A stretch of DNA of 64,000 nucleotides from Cumulibacter manganitolerans (GCF_009602465.1 NZ_WBKP01000013.1:1-64000); one strand, 5' to 3'; numbered from the stretch's first letter, positions 26,438 through 35,606 are shown. A program made the numbers and translations. The notes: generated from the letters alone by a model not told the origin.

Positions 26438-26488
26438 TCTTCGACTGTAGTTGCGTCGTCAGCCCGCGGCGCATCCTCGCCCCTCGAC

Positions 26489-26543
26489 CTGCGGTGGATG
26501 AGGGCACGCTATCCGGGTTGCAGCGTGCACTACTCCACCGCAG
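26489..26543. repeat. Palindromic element family D, copy 3 (compensated variant)
   Basis: Arms CTGCGGTGGA / TCCACCGCAG with inner GCACGCT/AGCGTGC. Compared with copies at 24983 and 29281, both sides of the G-C pair are changed together to T-A, which keeps the stem. Placed between the glycolate-oxidase-like start and the stop of the small membrane protein. Confidence 0.8.
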
Positions 26544-26553
26544 AACGCGGACG

Positions 26554-26808
26554 TCACGTGCACTGCTTCGAGACCGCGTCGGGCAAGGTGACCTGCTGTC
26601 CGAAGAAGGTGCACCGGCAGTTCTCGAAGCAGCTCGAGAGCTGATCTCGCTGCCAGTAGACGACACCGGCCAGGCCGATCAGGAGCACCACCAGCAGGAT
26701 CTTCCCGACGACCGCGCGCACGATCGCCGCCATCAGGACGGCGAGCAGCACCAGGACGCCGATGGCGATGACCGAGACCGTCTTGACGGTGTTCAGATCG
26801 AGCGTCAT
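26554..26808 (-). CDS. Small two-helix membrane protein with Cys-rich tail
   Basis: An 84-residue protein with two hydrophobic segments (about 10-30 and 34-51) and a tail containing four cysteines (C60, C64, C66, C83). Starts 2 bases after the lemA stop, so it is made with LemA. No known family recognised. The cysteines could form disulfides if the tail faces outward. Confidence 0.7.
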   Translation of the reverse strand: MTLDLNTVKTVSVIAIGVLVLLAVLMAAIVRAVVGKILLVVLLIGLAGVVYWQRDQLSSCFENCRCTFFGQQVTLPDAVSKQCT

Positions 26809-26810
26809 GG

Positions 26811-27608
26811 CTACGGCGCGGTCGGCGGGTTCTGCGGCGGCTGCCCGGCGCCGCCGAGCCGGTCGTGAGGAGCCTCGACGTACTGCCCCGGAGCGGACGT
26901 GCCGAACTGCGGCGGCAGCTGCGGCTGGGCCTCTATCTGCGGCTGCGCCTCGGCCTGCGGCGGGACGCCGGTGCCGCTGGGCTGGCGGTACTGCTCACGG
27001 TCGGAGGGCCCGCGGCCGGTGAGCGAGGAGAAGTCGGCGCGGACGGAATCCCGCGCGCCGATGTCGTCGAGCTCGAAGTACTGCTCCTTCTTGAAGCCGA
27101 ACATGTTCGCGATGATGTTCGCCGGGAACGACTCGACCCGGGTGTTCAGCGCCCGCACGTTGCCGTTGTAGAACCGCCGTCCGGCAGCGATCCGATCCTC
27201 GGTGTCGGTCATCTCGTTCTGCAGGTTCAGGAAGTTCTGGTTGGACTGCAGCGTCGGGTAGCTCTCCGCGAGCGCGAACAGCCGACCGAGGGAACCGCTG
27301 AGCTGCTGCTCCGCGTGCGCCTGGGCCTCCGGCGTCCGCCCGGGGGCGTCGTGCACGTTGACCGCGTTGGACCGCGCCGCGATCACCGACTCGAAGACCT
27401 GCCGCTCGTGGGAGGCGAACGCCTTCACGGTCTCGATCAGGTTAGGGATCAGGTCGTAGCGGCGTTTGAGCTCGACGTCGATCTGGCGCCACGACTCGGC
27501 AACGAGGTTGCGCTGCGAGACGAACCGGTTGTACATGGAGATGCTCGCGACGCCCGCGATCAGGAGGATCGCCACGACGATGATCAGGATGATGACGCCA
27601 GTGCTCAC
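26811..27608 (-). CDS. lemA: LemA family protein
   Basis: A 265-residue protein with one N-terminal membrane helix (5-24) and the LemA helical domain: QIDVELKRRYDLIPNLIETVKAFASHE, then LFALAESYPTLQSNQNFLNLQNEM, then NIIANMFGFKKEQYFE. Beyond residue 195 is a Pro/Gln-rich extension not part of the domain (PPQAEAQPQIEAQPQ). Function of the family is not settled. GTG 27608. Operon with the small membrane protein. Confidence 0.9.
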   Translation of the reverse strand: MSTGVIILIIVVAILLIAGVASISMYNRFVSQRNLVAESWRQIDVELKRRYDLIPNLIETVKAFASHERQVFESVIAARSNAVNVHDAPGRTPEAQAHAEQQLSGSLGRLFALAESYPTLQSNQNFLNLQNEMTDTEDRIAAGRRFYNGNVRALNTRVESFPANIIANMFGFKKEQYFELDDIGARDSVRADFSSLTGRGPSDREQYRQPSGTGVPPQAEAQPQIEAQPQLPPQFGTSAPGQYVEAPHDRLGGAGQPPQNPPTAP

Positions 27609-27777
27609 GGCGGAGCCTCCTCGCTCGGGTCAGTTGCCTTCACGGTAGCCGAGTAGGCGGGGCGGCGCGCCTCCACCGCGCGGCGCAGCTGTCGTGACGT
27701 CCGCGTAAGTTCGTCTCCGAGCCGCAGGCCGACCGGCGCAGCCCGCAGCAAGACACCGGCGACGAGGGAAGGGCGGG

Positions 27778-28620
27778 ATGCGCGCACTCTTCAGGGACGG
27801 CGACGGGACCGGGCCGCGTCGACGCTCGCGCGGTGCACTCCTGGCCGTGCTGTTGGTGATCGGGCTGATATGCCTGCTCAGCCGACCGGGTCCCGACGAC
27901 CCGGCGGCCAGTCCGGCCGGCCTCTCGCCCGCGCCGCGCTCGACGGGCCGGGCCGCGCCCTCGCCCGCCGGCACGGCCGGGGCGGGGCCGACAGCATCGG
28001 GCGAGCAGCCTCCCGGCGGCCCGGCCGGCGCGCAGGCCGTTGCACTGCTCGCGACACTGCCCACGAAGGGGCGCGCCCCCAAGACCGGGTACAGCAGGGA
28101 CCAGTTCGGTGCTGCCTGGAGCGACGACGTGAGCGTCGACGGCGGCCACAACGGCTGCGACACCCGCAACGACATCCTGCGCCGCGACCTGGTCGAGATC
28201 GTCCTCAAGCCCGGCTCCCACGGGTGCGCCGTCCAGTCCGGCACGCTCCACGACCCCTACAGCGCGGCGACGATCGCGTTCGTGCGGGGCGCGACCACCT
28301 CGGCCGACGTCCAGATCGACCATGTCGTCGCGTTGTCCGACGCATGGCAGAAGGGAGCGCAGCAGCTCACCGCGCAGCAGCGGGCCGACTTTGCGAACGA
28401 CCCCGTCAATCTGCAAGCGGTCGCCGGACCGGTCAACCAGGCCAAGGGCGCCGGCGACGCCGCGACCTGGCTGCCGCCGAACAAGGCCTACCGGTGCAGC
28501 TACGTCAGCCGCCAGGTCGCCGTCAAGGCGAAGTACGCGCTCTGGGTCACCCCGGCGGAACGCGAGGCGATCGCGACCGTGCTCGCCGGCTGCGATGCAG
28601 CGAGCGCCCCGGCCACGTAA
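27778..28620 (+). CDS. Membrane-anchored HNH-type nuclease (DUF1524-like)
   Basis: A 280-residue protein: a membrane helix at 19-35, a Pro/Ala/Ser-rich spacer to about 88, then a nuclease-type domain. The likely active site is DHVVALSDAW (D181, H182), with N211 in NDPVNLQAV and N220/K223 in NQAKGAGDAATWLPPNKAY, the order of DUF1524/HNH His-Me finger proteins. It probably acts outside the membrane on DNA or RNA. Divergent from lemA. Confidence 0.85.
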   Translation: MRALFRDGDGTGPRRRSRGALLAVLLVIGLICLLSRPGPDDPAASPAGLSPAPRSTGRAAPSPAGTAGAGPTASGEQPPGGPAGAQAVALLATLPTKGRAPKTGYSRDQFGAAWSDDVSVDGGHNGCDTRNDILRRDLVEIVLKPGSHGCAVQSGTLHDPYSAATIAFVRGATTSADVQIDHVVALSDAWQKGAQQLTAQQRADFANDPVNLQAVAGPVNQAKGAGDAATWLPPNKAYRCSYVSRQVAVKAKYALWVTPAEREAIATVLAGCDAASAPAT

Positions 28621-28649
28621 CCGCGGCGGGTTCCCGAGGCCGTACCGCG

Positions 28650-29183
28650 TCAGACCGCCAGGTCGTCGGTCGTGTACGCCGTCCGCAGCTCGAGACCGGC
28701 GTCCGTCACGGCCTGGCGCGCACCCCGCTCGACGATGAGCGCGACACCCACCACCTCGGCTCCCGCCTCGCGCAGCGCGTCGACGGCCTGCAGCACCGAG
28801 CCTCCGGTGGTGGACGTGTCGTCGACGGCCAGCACCCGGCGGCCCTCGACGCCCGGCCCCTCCACGCGTCGCTGCATGCCGTGCTTCTTCTGCTCCTTGC
28901 GGACGACGCACGCATCGAGCGCCCGGCCCTGCGCGGCCGCCGCGTGCAGCATCGAGGTCGCCACGGGGTCGGCGCCGAGGGTGAGGCCGCCGACGACGTC
29001 GTACTCGAGGTCGGACGTCGCCTCGAGCAGCACCCGGCCGATCAGCGGGGCGGCCTCGTGATGCAGCGAGACGCGCCGCAGGTCGACGTACCAGTCGGCT
29101 TCCTTGCCACTGGAGAGGATCACCTTCCCGCGGACGACGGCGATCTGGTTGATCAGCTCCAGCAGGCGGTCACGGTCAGACAT
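28650..29183 (-). CDS. pyrE: Orotate phosphoribosyltransferase
   Basis: A 177-residue enzyme making OMP from orotate and PRPP in pyrimidine synthesis. The PRPP-binding motif is VLAVDDTSTTGGS, and the flexible-loop lysines lie in VVRKEQKKHG. Normal length. ATG 29183. Other pyr genes are not in the window. Confidence 0.95.
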   Translation of the reverse strand: MSDRDRLLELINQIAVVRGKVILSSGKEADWYVDLRRVSLHHEAAPLIGRVLLEATSDLEYDVVGGLTLGADPVATSMLHAAAAQGRALDACVVRKEQKKHGMQRRVEGPGVEGRRVLAVDDTSTTGGSVLQAVDALREAGAEVVGVALIVERGARQAVTDAGLELRTAYTTDDLAV

Positions 29184-29280
29184 GCGGCAGATCCCTTCGG
29201 TGGCGAGCGCCCCAAACCTATCCGGCGTCCGTCGGACGTCGCACGCCGGACGCCGCTACGCCGAGACCGGCGTAGCGGTG

Positions 29281-29339
29281 ATCTGCGGGGCTGCGAGGCA
29301 CGCTATGGCCTCGATAGCGTGCGCCACTGCCCCGCAGAT
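29281..29339. repeat. Palindromic element family D, copy 2
   Basis: Arms ATCTGCGGGG / CCCCGCAGAT with inner GCACGCTAT / ATAGCGTGC. Lies between mug (stop 29383) and pyrE (start 29183), both minus strand, so downstream of mug. Confidence 0.85.
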
Positions 29340-29382
29340 CGGACGTTCGCGAGGGGTACGCCGGGTCGGGGGAAGCCCGTCG

Positions 29383-30003
29383 TCACCGGACCGCCGCGAA
29401 CCGGGCCATGCCCGCCGCGTCGGCGGCCTCCCGGTAGGCGGCCGCGAGGGAGTCCACGGTGGCGTGCGCGTTCAGCCCGCTCGGGTTGGGGACGACGAAC
29501 AGCGGGGTGGCGTCGAGGACGGCCTGCGTGTCCTCCGGATACGTCCCCGGCCAGCGCGCCTGGCGACCTTGCCGTGCGCGGCGCTCCCCGAACGCCGTCC
29601 GGTAGGCGGTGATCCCGGCGACGGCCACGGCGCCGGGCCGGTGCCGCAGTACCGTGCTCACCAGGCGGCCGGCGCCGGCGCGCAGCTCGGCGTCGGTCAG
29701 CTCGTCCGCGCGCGCCGTGGTGCGCGGTGCCAGGTTGGTGACACCCAGCCCGATGTCGCGCAGGTGGCGCAGGTCCGACGCGCGGTACCCGGCGGACGGG
29801 TCGACGAGCCGGTCGGTGATGCCGGCTCGCGCCAACGCCGGGTAGAACCGGTTCCCGGGACGGGCGAAGTGCGCGCCGGTGGCGCCGGTCCACAGCCCGG
29901 GGTTGATGCCGACGACGAGCAGCCGCAGCGGGTCCGGCAGCAGGTCGTCGATCACCGCGTCACGGGCGGCTTCCAGGTCGGCGCGGGTGGGGCGGGTCGT
30001 CAT
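29383..30003 (-). CDS. mug: G/U mismatch-specific DNA glycosylase
   Basis: A 206-residue uracil-DNA-glycosylase superfamily enzyme that removes U or T (and ethenocytosine) opposite G. Motif 1 is GINPGLWTGATGAHFARPGN, with the catalytic Asn, and motif 2 is NPSGLNAH. ATG 30003 was chosen as the nearest start before the conserved core; an extension to 30069 would read through the family-C palindrome. Confidence 0.9.
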   Translation of the reverse strand: MTTRPTRADLEAARDAVIDDLLPDPLRLLVVGINPGLWTGATGAHFARPGNRFYPALARAGITDRLVDPSAGYRASDLRHLRDIGLGVTNLAPRTTARADELTDAELRAGAGRLVSTVLRHRPGAVAVAGITAYRTAFGERRARQGRQARWPGTYPEDTQAVLDATPLFVVPNPSGLNAHATVDSLAAAYREAADAAGMARFAAVR

Positions 30004-30026
30004 CTCTCCAGTGTGCCCGGGCCGAT

Positions 30027-30077
30027 GCGGTGGGTTGTGCCCCGCTCTCGCCCCGATACCGGGGCACAACCCACCGC
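30027..30077. repeat. Palindromic element family C, copy 1
   Basis: Perfect 17-bp arms: GCGGTGGGTTGTGCCCC and its complement, 17-base loop. A further half-arm (ACCCACCGCGGG) follows to 30098. Lies downstream of the TAXI receptor gene and upstream of mug. Copies at 33600 and 42599. Confidence 0.85.
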
Positions 30078-30103
30078 CAGAGCCCGACCCACCGCGGGAG
30101 CCG

Positions 30104-31117
30104 CTAGCCGAGATCCTCCAGCGCCTTCTTCGCGCCGTCGTTCAGCGGCACCGGATCGGTCTCGACCGCCTTCTTCGGGTCGAACTCGTTGGCCGACGGG
30201 TGCACCTTGGCGAGGTCGGCCTTGTTCTCGAAGATGGTCTTGGTGATCGCGCAGGCGTTGCTGTCGGGGAAGTCCGCCGACACGACGAGCAGGTTGGGCA
30301 CCACGATCGTCTTGACGTCGGCCGGCAGGTTGTACGTCGCCTTCGGGATGGTGCCCTCGGCGTACACCTCGTTGATCTCCTGCATCTTCTTCAGCGCCGG
30401 CATGATGTCCAGGAACTCCACCGCGTCGCCCTTCGACGTGAACAGATCGGTGAGCGCCGGCGTGGGCAGGCCGCCGGACCACACGAAGCCGTCGAGCGAG
30501 CCGTCCTTCATGCCGTCGATGGTCTTGGTGAGATCCAGCCGCTGCGCGGTGAGGTCGCTGTCGATGTTGATGCCCGCGGTCTGCAGCAGGCGGGTGGCGA
30601 TGACCTCGGTGCCGGACTTCGGCGAGCCGGTCGAGATCTTCTTGCCCTTCATGTCGGCGATCGACTTGATGCCGGCGTCCTTGCGCACGACCACCTGGGT
30701 GTAGTTCGCGTACGTCGAGGCCAGGGCCTTGATGTCGGCCTTCTTGCCCTCGAACGCGCCCTTGCCGTTGACCGCGTCGGCCGCGGTGTCGGCGAGGGAG
30801 AACGCGATGTCGTAGTCGCCGGTCACGATCTGCTGGATGTTCTGCACCGACGCGCCGGTCTCGGCCGCGGTGACCTTGAGCTTGCCGCCGGACTTCTCGG
30901 TCAGCAGGTTGGCGATACCGCCGCCGAGGAGGTAGTAGACGCCGGTCGAGTTGCCGGTCGCCATCGACAGCTGGCCGTCGGAGAACTCGCACGAGATCGA
31001 CCCGTCGGATGCGGCCTTCGACTCGGTCTTCTGCTTGCCGCCGCCGCAACCGGTGACGACGAGGGCGACGGAGCTGGCCAGCGCGACGGCTGACAGGCGG
31101 GTTCGGGTGAGCATCAT
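30104..31117 (-). CDS. TRAP transporter TAXI-family solute receptor (lipoprotein)
   Basis: A 337-residue lipoprotein: signal sequence with lipobox VVTGC (Cys24), then the TAXI receptor fold (MATGNSTGVYYLLGGGIANLLTE; DIAFSLADTAADA). It binds the solute outside the membrane for the TRAP permease. Start ATG 31117 overlaps the permease stop by 4 bases (ATGA) and follows AGGAGG. Ligand unknown; characterised relatives bind glutamate or other carboxylates. Confidence 0.92.
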   Translation of the reverse strand: MMLTRTRLSAVALASSVALVVTGCGGGKQKTESKAASDGSISCEFSDGQLSMATGNSTGVYYLLGGGIANLLTEKSGGKLKVTAAETGASVQNIQQIVTGDYDIAFSLADTAADAVNGKGAFEGKKADIKALASTYANYTQVVVRKDAGIKSIADMKGKKISTGSPKSGTEVIATRLLQTAGINIDSDLTAQRLDLTKTIDGMKDGSLDGFVWSGGLPTPALTDLFTSKGDAVEFLDIMPALKKMQEINEVYAEGTIPKATYNLPADVKTIVVPNLLVVSADFPDSNACAITKTIFENKADLAKVHPSANEFDPKKAVETDPVPLNDGAKKALEDLG

Positions 31118-33468
31118 GCGGTTGCCTCCTGCGTGGTGGTGCGGGCGTGGATGGGGGTACTGCCGGGATCGGTCGGGGTGTTCCGCTTGGTGCGGAAGAA
31201 GTTGAGGGCGAAGGCGGCCGCGAGGAACGCCAGGCCGATGCCGATGGACAACGGCTGCAGGTACAGCAGCAGCAGCGCCGCCGGGACGCAGAGGCTTCGC
31301 TCCAGCCAGGTGGCGTCGCCGTACAGCCAGCCACCGGTCACCGCGGCGAGCGCCGCGACCGCCAGCATCGACACGGCCGTGGTCCACACGACCCCGATGA
31401 AGCTGCCCTGCATCAGCAGGTGCGAGCCGTTGTCGGTGATCACGAACGCGATCGGGGCGAGGAAGGCCGGCAGCGTGTACTTCCAGGTCTGCCACATCGT
31501 CTTGATGGCGTGGCCGCCGGTGATCGCGGAGGCCGCGACCGCGGCGAGGGCGGTCGGCGGCGAGACCTCCGACAGGACGGCGTAGTAGAAGATGAACATC
31601 GCCGCCTCGGCTGCGCTGATGTCCAGCCCCTGCAGCGTCGCGCCGAAGATGACCCAGCTGATGATGAACGACGCCGTCACCGGAACCGCCAGGCCGAGCA
31701 CCGTGACACCGATGGCCGCGAAGACGACGGTGATGACGAGGACGCCGGTGGGGTTGCTGGTGATCGCCTGGGCCGCGTCGACGAGCATTCGCCCGAGGGT
31801 GAGCCCGAGGCCGGTCTTCTGGATCACGGACGTGATGATTCCGGCGGCGGCGCAGACGGCGGCGACCGGCAGCACCGAGCGGATTCCGGCCGCGAGCGCG
31901 TGGTACATGTCGTACAGGTAGCCGCGCAATCCGTCGATCGGCGTGGGCCGCTCGGCGGCCGGCACCGACGCTGGGTCGACGTAGTCGGGGTCGAGCGGGT
32001 CGCCCTTGGAGACCAGCCGTTCGATGAGCCCGAACACCGCGGCCACCGCGGTGGCGTAGACGACGGCCTTGAACGGCGGGATGTCGAGCGCCAGGAAGAT
32101 GACGATGACGAACAGCGAGAAGAAGTGGTAGCCGAACCGCTTCACCAGCTGCCACGCCGAGCGCTTGGGCAGCGCGACGGACTTCGCGCCGAACCGCCGG
32201 CTGTCGATCTCGACCGCCAGGACGATGCCGAGGTAGTACAGGATCGTCGGGATGGTCGCCCACAGCAGCACCGTGAGGTAGTTGACCTGCAGGATCTCCG
32301 CGATGATGAACGCCGCGGCGCCGAGGGTGGGCGGTGACAGGATCGCGCCGATGCCGGCGGCGGCCAGCAGGCCGCCGGCGTTCTCCTTCGGGTAGCCGGC
32401 GCGCTTGAGGATCGGCCACGCGACCGCGCCGAGCGAGACGGCGGTCGCGGTGCCGGAGCCGGAGACCGTGCCGAGGAGGAAGCCCGAGAGCGTGACGGTG
32501 CGGCCCGGCGCGCTGCGCGACTTGCGGAACGCCGCGAAGCTCACGTCGATGAAGAACCGCCCGGCGCCCGTGCGGTCCAGGACCGCTCCGTAGATGGTGA
32601 ACAGCACGATGTACGTCGCGCAGACGTCGAGCGGGGTGCCGAAGAAGCCCGAGGCGTCGTTGTAGAAGGCGTTGATGATCTGCGGCCAGTCCTGCCCCGA
32701 GTGGCTGATCGCCCACGTCTGCGGCAGCAGGCCGCCGTAGTACGCGTACAGGATGAACAGCAGGCAGACCAGGGGCATCACGATCCCCGACGTACGCCGG
32801 GTCGCCTCCAGGATGAGGATCGTCAGCGCGAAGCCCATCACGACGTCGACGGAGCCGAGGATCCCCTGCCGGTTGAGGAACTCGTCGAATCCGCCGCCCC
32901 CGTCGCCGATCGTGAACGGCAGGAGCGGGTAGACGCACACGAGCAGGGTGAGTCCCGCGAGCACCCAGTCGACGATGCCGGGGTTGTCGCTGCGCCGTCT
33001 GCGCCGCCAGAGGCCGCGCGGCTCGGCGGTGACCGCGAGCGCGGCACCGGGTTCGGTAGCGGCCTCGGCGGTGGCGCCCTCGGCGGTATCGGCGCCCGGG
33101 GCCGGCGCGGTCTCGGTGCCGTCGCTGGTCCGGTCGGTGGTGCGACGCTTGCCGAAGCGGTACAGCACGAAGACCAGCGGCAGCACGCACGCCAGGAAGA
33201 TGATCAGGTAGTACTGGTTGCCCTTGCTCTGGGGGAAGAACACCTGCCACAGCACGAACGCGGACACGCAGAACGTCACGAAGGTGACGACCTGGTCGAG
33301 GCGCTTGGAGAGGTGCCGCTGGGGCTTCTCCTCGTCGTACTCGGCGATCAGCGCGTCGACCGAGGGCGTCGAACCGTCGCGGTGCGCCAGCGCGTCGGTG
33401 GCCAGGTCCCCGGTCGCCCCCTCGTCGCGACGGGCACCCACCGGCGTAGTGGGGCGTTCAGCAGTCAT
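31114..33468 (-). CDS. TRAP transporter fused permease (4TM + 12TM)
   Basis: A 784-residue membrane protein. The first ~65 residues are cytoplasmic; a small DctQ-like helical part follows and then the large DctM-type part with repeats of G/P-rich helices (SGSGTATAVSLGAVAWPILKRAGY; SEVSPPTALAAVAA). DctQ/DctM fusion is typical of TAXI systems. Start ATG 33468 is chosen; TTG 33489 is less likely. Its stop is coupled to the receptor gene. Drives ion-coupled uptake of the receptor's ligand. Confidence 0.93.
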   Translation of the reverse strand: MTAERPTTPVGARRDEGATGDLATDALAHRDGSTPSVDALIAEYDEEKPQRHLSKRLDQVVTFVTFCVSAFVLWQVFFPQSKGNQYYLIIFLACVLPLVFVLYRFGKRRTTDRTSDGTETAPAPGADTAEGATAEAATEPGAALAVTAEPRGLWRRRRRSDNPGIVDWVLAGLTLLVCVYPLLPFTIGDGGGGFDEFLNRQGILGSVDVVMGFALTILILEATRRTSGIVMPLVCLLFILYAYYGGLLPQTWAISHSGQDWPQIINAFYNDASGFFGTPLDVCATYIVLFTIYGAVLDRTGAGRFFIDVSFAAFRKSRSAPGRTVTLSGFLLGTVSGSGTATAVSLGAVAWPILKRAGYPKENAGGLLAAAGIGAILSPPTLGAAAFIIAEILQVNYLTVLLWATIPTILYYLGIVLAVEIDSRRFGAKSVALPKRSAWQLVKRFGYHFFSLFVIVIFLALDIPPFKAVVYATAVAAVFGLIERLVSKGDPLDPDYVDPASVPAAERPTPIDGLRGYLYDMYHALAAGIRSVLPVAAVCAAAGIITSVIQKTGLGLTLGRMLVDAAQAITSNPTGVLVITVVFAAIGVTVLGLAVPVTASFIISWVIFGATLQGLDISAAEAAMFIFYYAVLSEVSPPTALAAVAASAITGGHAIKTMWQTWKYTLPAFLAPIAFVITDNGSHLLMQGSFIGVVWTTAVSMLAVAALAAVTGGWLYGDATWLERSLCVPAALLLLYLQPLSIGIGLAFLAAAFALNFFRTKRNTPTDPGSTPIHARTTTQEATA

Positions 33469-33599
33469 TTGCCGAACCCTATGGGGCAACCCGGGCCGCT
33501 ACGGGTGTCGTCCACAAGACAGTTAAGCGATCGTTACTTTCTTCCGCTGGTTCTGCGGATTTCCATTGGCTGCGCGGCGGACGGCACGGCCGCGCCGAT

Positions 33600-33669
33600 G
33601 CGGTGGGTGGTACCCCGCTCTGGGCGCGACAGCGCGGTGCATCCCGCCGCGAGCGCAGGAGCCCACCGC
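33600..33669. repeat. Palindromic element family C, copy 2 (degenerate)
   Basis: GCGGTGGG pairs with CCCACCGC at the outer ends; the interior GGTACCCCGCT and AGCGCGGTGCA pair imperfectly. Shares CCGATGCGGTGGGT with copy 1. Lies downstream of the glutathione peroxidase stop. Confidence 0.65.
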
Positions 33670-33682
33670 GGCAGCGGCCGGC

Positions 33683-34171
33683 TCAGGCGAGCAGCGCCTC
33701 GATGGCGCCGGTCACCTGGGGGTCGTCGGGCGTCACCCGCGGCCCGAAGCGCCCGACGACGCGCCCGTCGGCGTCGATCAGGAACTTCTCGAAGTTCCAC
33801 TGGATGTCGCCGTCGCGCCCCTCGGCGTCCGCGGCCTCGACCAGCTCGGCGTAGACCGGGTGGCGGCCCGGGCCGTTGACCTCGACCTTCTCGCTCATCG
33901 GGAAGGTGACGCCGTACGTCGCGCTGCAGAACTCCGCGATCTCCTCGGCGCTGCCCGGCTCCTGGCCGCCGAACTGGTTGCACGGGAGCCCGACGACGGT
34001 GAAGCCGTCGCTCGCGTACTGCTCCTGCAGCTGCTCGAGCTGCGTGTACTGCGGAGTGAGGCCGCACTTGCTGGCCACGTTGACCAGCAGCGCCGGCCGG
34101 CCGCCGGTCAGGTCGCGAAGGGTGCCCGGCGTGCCGTCGAGCCGGGCGAGGTCTGCGTCGAGGATGCTCAT
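33683..34171 (-). CDS. Glutathione-peroxidase-family protein (probably thioredoxin-dependent)
   Basis: A 162-residue thiol peroxidase that reduces hydroperoxides. Peroxidatic Cys36 (ASKCGLTPQY), PCNQFG with C64, and WNFEKFL (W125, N126) are present. Cys82 in EFCSATYGVTFP sits where the resolving Cys of thioredoxin-linked members is found, so thioredoxin rather than glutathione is the probable donor, consistent with an actinobacterium. ATG 34171. Confidence 0.92.
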   Translation of the reverse strand: MSILDADLARLDGTPGTLRDLTGGRPALLVNVASKCGLTPQYTQLEQLQEQYASDGFTVVGLPCNQFGGQEPGSAEEIAEFCSATYGVTFPMSEKVEVNGPGRHPVYAELVEAADAEGRDGDIQWNFEKFLIDADGRVVGRFGPRVTPDDPQVTGAIEALLA

Positions 34172-34193
34172 GAGCACCGACGATATGCGCTGC

Positions 34194-34796
34194 TCAGGAG
34201 CTCGGCAGCAGGACCCGGTCGGTGAGGTACAGCAGCCCGCCGCCGAAGGCCACCGGTCCGCAGATCACGGTGGCCACGCCGTTGAGCACGATGCTGTCCC
34301 CGTTCCGCCCGCCCGCCAGGGTGGCCCCGACCGCGCGGTACGTCGGCATGGCGCCGGTCTTGCCGGCGGCGACGTCCTCCGGCAGGACGGTCTGCGGCAC
34401 GAGCGCGTACTCGACCGCGGCGCCCTGCCACGCCGGGTCGGCGAGCTGCTGGGCCTGGGTCGCGTCGACGGCGCTCCACGCGCTGTCGACCGGGACGAAC
34501 GCCGTGACGCCCTGGAGCGCGTTCAGCTTCTTGGCCCGCGTCGGATCGAGCGCGGCGTACGTCGCGAAGGTGGACGTCGTCGGGATCTTCTTGAGGGCGT
34601 CCACGAATCCCTTGTCGGCGAGGTCGCCCAGCTCCCCCGCCTCCGCGCAACCGGCACCCGATGCCGGCGGGGCCGACCGCGTCGGCGTGCCGGACGTGGT
34701 CGCGGCGGACGACACCGCTCCTCCGGGGCCGCCGCAGGCGGAGAGCACACCGAGCAGCATGAGGCAGCCGACCACTCGGCGTACGAGGTAGGTCAC
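34194..34796 (-). CDS. Fasciclin-domain lipoprotein
   Basis: A 200-residue exported lipoprotein: lipobox LSAC (Cys21), a Ser/Thr/Pro spacer, then one fasciclin (FAS1) domain (TFATYAALDPTRAKKLNALQGVTAFVPVDSAWSAV; the YH motif is weak; ending DRVLLPSS). MPT70/MPT83 of mycobacteria are relatives. Likely surface adhesion or cell-wall association. GTG start at 34796. Its stop is 22 bases before the peroxidase gene on the same strand. Confidence 0.85.
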   Translation of the reverse strand: MTYLVRRVVGCLMLLGVLSACGGPGGAVSSAATTSGTPTRSAPPASGAGCAEAGELGDLADKGFVDALKKIPTTSTFATYAALDPTRAKKLNALQGVTAFVPVDSAWSAVDATQAQQLADPAWQGAAVEYALVPQTVLPEDVAAGKTGAMPTYRAVGATLAGGRNGDSIVLNGVATVICGPVAFGGGLLYLTDRVLLPSS

Positions 34797-34864
34797 GGTT
34801 GCTCCGTTCGCGCGGGGACGCTGGACTTCACGATAAGGGTGTGCGGGCGGGTGAGCGGGTAGGC

Positions 34865-35539
34865 TCAGCCCTCCACCAGGTAGCGCGGGAGGCGCGAGAC
34901 GATCGCGTCCAGGTAGGCGATCTCCCCGTCGACGTACCGCAGGTCGATCCGCCCGTCCACGGTGACCGCGATGTGCGGCCCGTTGATGCAGAAGCCCCCG
35001 GCGGCGTTGTCGAGCATCCATTGCATGAACGGCGGATTGAGCACGTCGTACGCGAAGCGCCGGTCGCCGCTGATCCGGTACTCGTCGTTGAAGCTCTCCG
35101 ACTCCAGCTCGATGTCGCGGACGCCCAGCCGCCGCGCCGCGCGGCTGAGCAGGCCCTCGGTGCGCACCTCGACCCGGGGGAATGCGCGCGGAAGGCCCAT
35201 CACGGTCACCCGAGCGCTGTGCGAGCTCCGTTGCTTGCCGCTGCCGGTGCTCCACTGATGCTCGAAGACCGCGATGGGGCGGCCGTGGTGCACGCCGGTC
35301 AGGACGTGCCGCGCCTTGTGCGAGTCGCCGATGCCGTGCGGGTAGCCGAGATCCAGCCGCGCCCAGCCGTCATTGCGGCTGGTGTAGCCCATCCCGCGCG
35401 ACGCGGCGAAGGCCTGGATGCGCCTGGCCCGCCGGTGCTCGAGCCACAGGACGAGGCCGAACGCCGAGAGGATCACCACCAGCCCGAGGAGCGGGGCCCA
35501 GGACAGCAGGTGGGAGCCGCTGTCGCTGCTCGCGAGCAT
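34865..35539 (-). CDS. Uncharacterised membrane-anchored protein
   Basis: A 224-residue protein with one membrane helix (about 14-34) followed by a charged cytoplasmic domain (AFAASRGMGYTSRNDGWARL; VEVRTEG; SFNDEYRISGDRRFAYDVLNPPFMQWML). The pattern is common in actinobacterial genomes without a known role. ATG 35539. A hairpin in the gap upstream ends the NlpC/P60 transcript. Confidence 0.7.
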   Translation of the reverse strand: MLASSDSGSHLLSWAPLLGLVVILSAFGLVLWLEHRRARRIQAFAASRGMGYTSRNDGWARLDLGYPHGIGDSHKARHVLTGVHHGRPIAVFEHQWSTGSGKQRSSHSARVTVMGLPRAFPRVEVRTEGLLSRAARRLGVRDIELESESFNDEYRISGDRRFAYDVLNPPFMQWMLDNAAGGFCINGPHIAVTVDGRIDLRYVDGEIAYLDAIVSRLPRYLVEG

Positions 35540-35575
35540 CCGGCGTTCGACTCCTTCGGGCAGGGAATGTGCTCA

Positions 35576-35606
35576 AGGGGCCCGCCGCGCTCGGCGGCGA
35601 GCCCCT
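35576..35606 (-). terminator. Hairpin after the NlpC/P60 gene
   Basis: AGGGGC and CCGCCG pair with CGGCGG and GCCCCT, 4-base loop, 20 bases beyond the stop. Minus-strand RNA continues UGAGCAC, so it lacks a U-run. Confidence 0.6.

Noticed and set aside
29104-30246. 380-residue plus-strand frame over mug and pyrE
   Set aside because: Antisense to two enzymes with intact motifs; crosses two palindromic elements.
32405-33879. Plus-strand frames opposite the TRAP permease
   Set aside because: Antisense shadows of a clear membrane protein gene.
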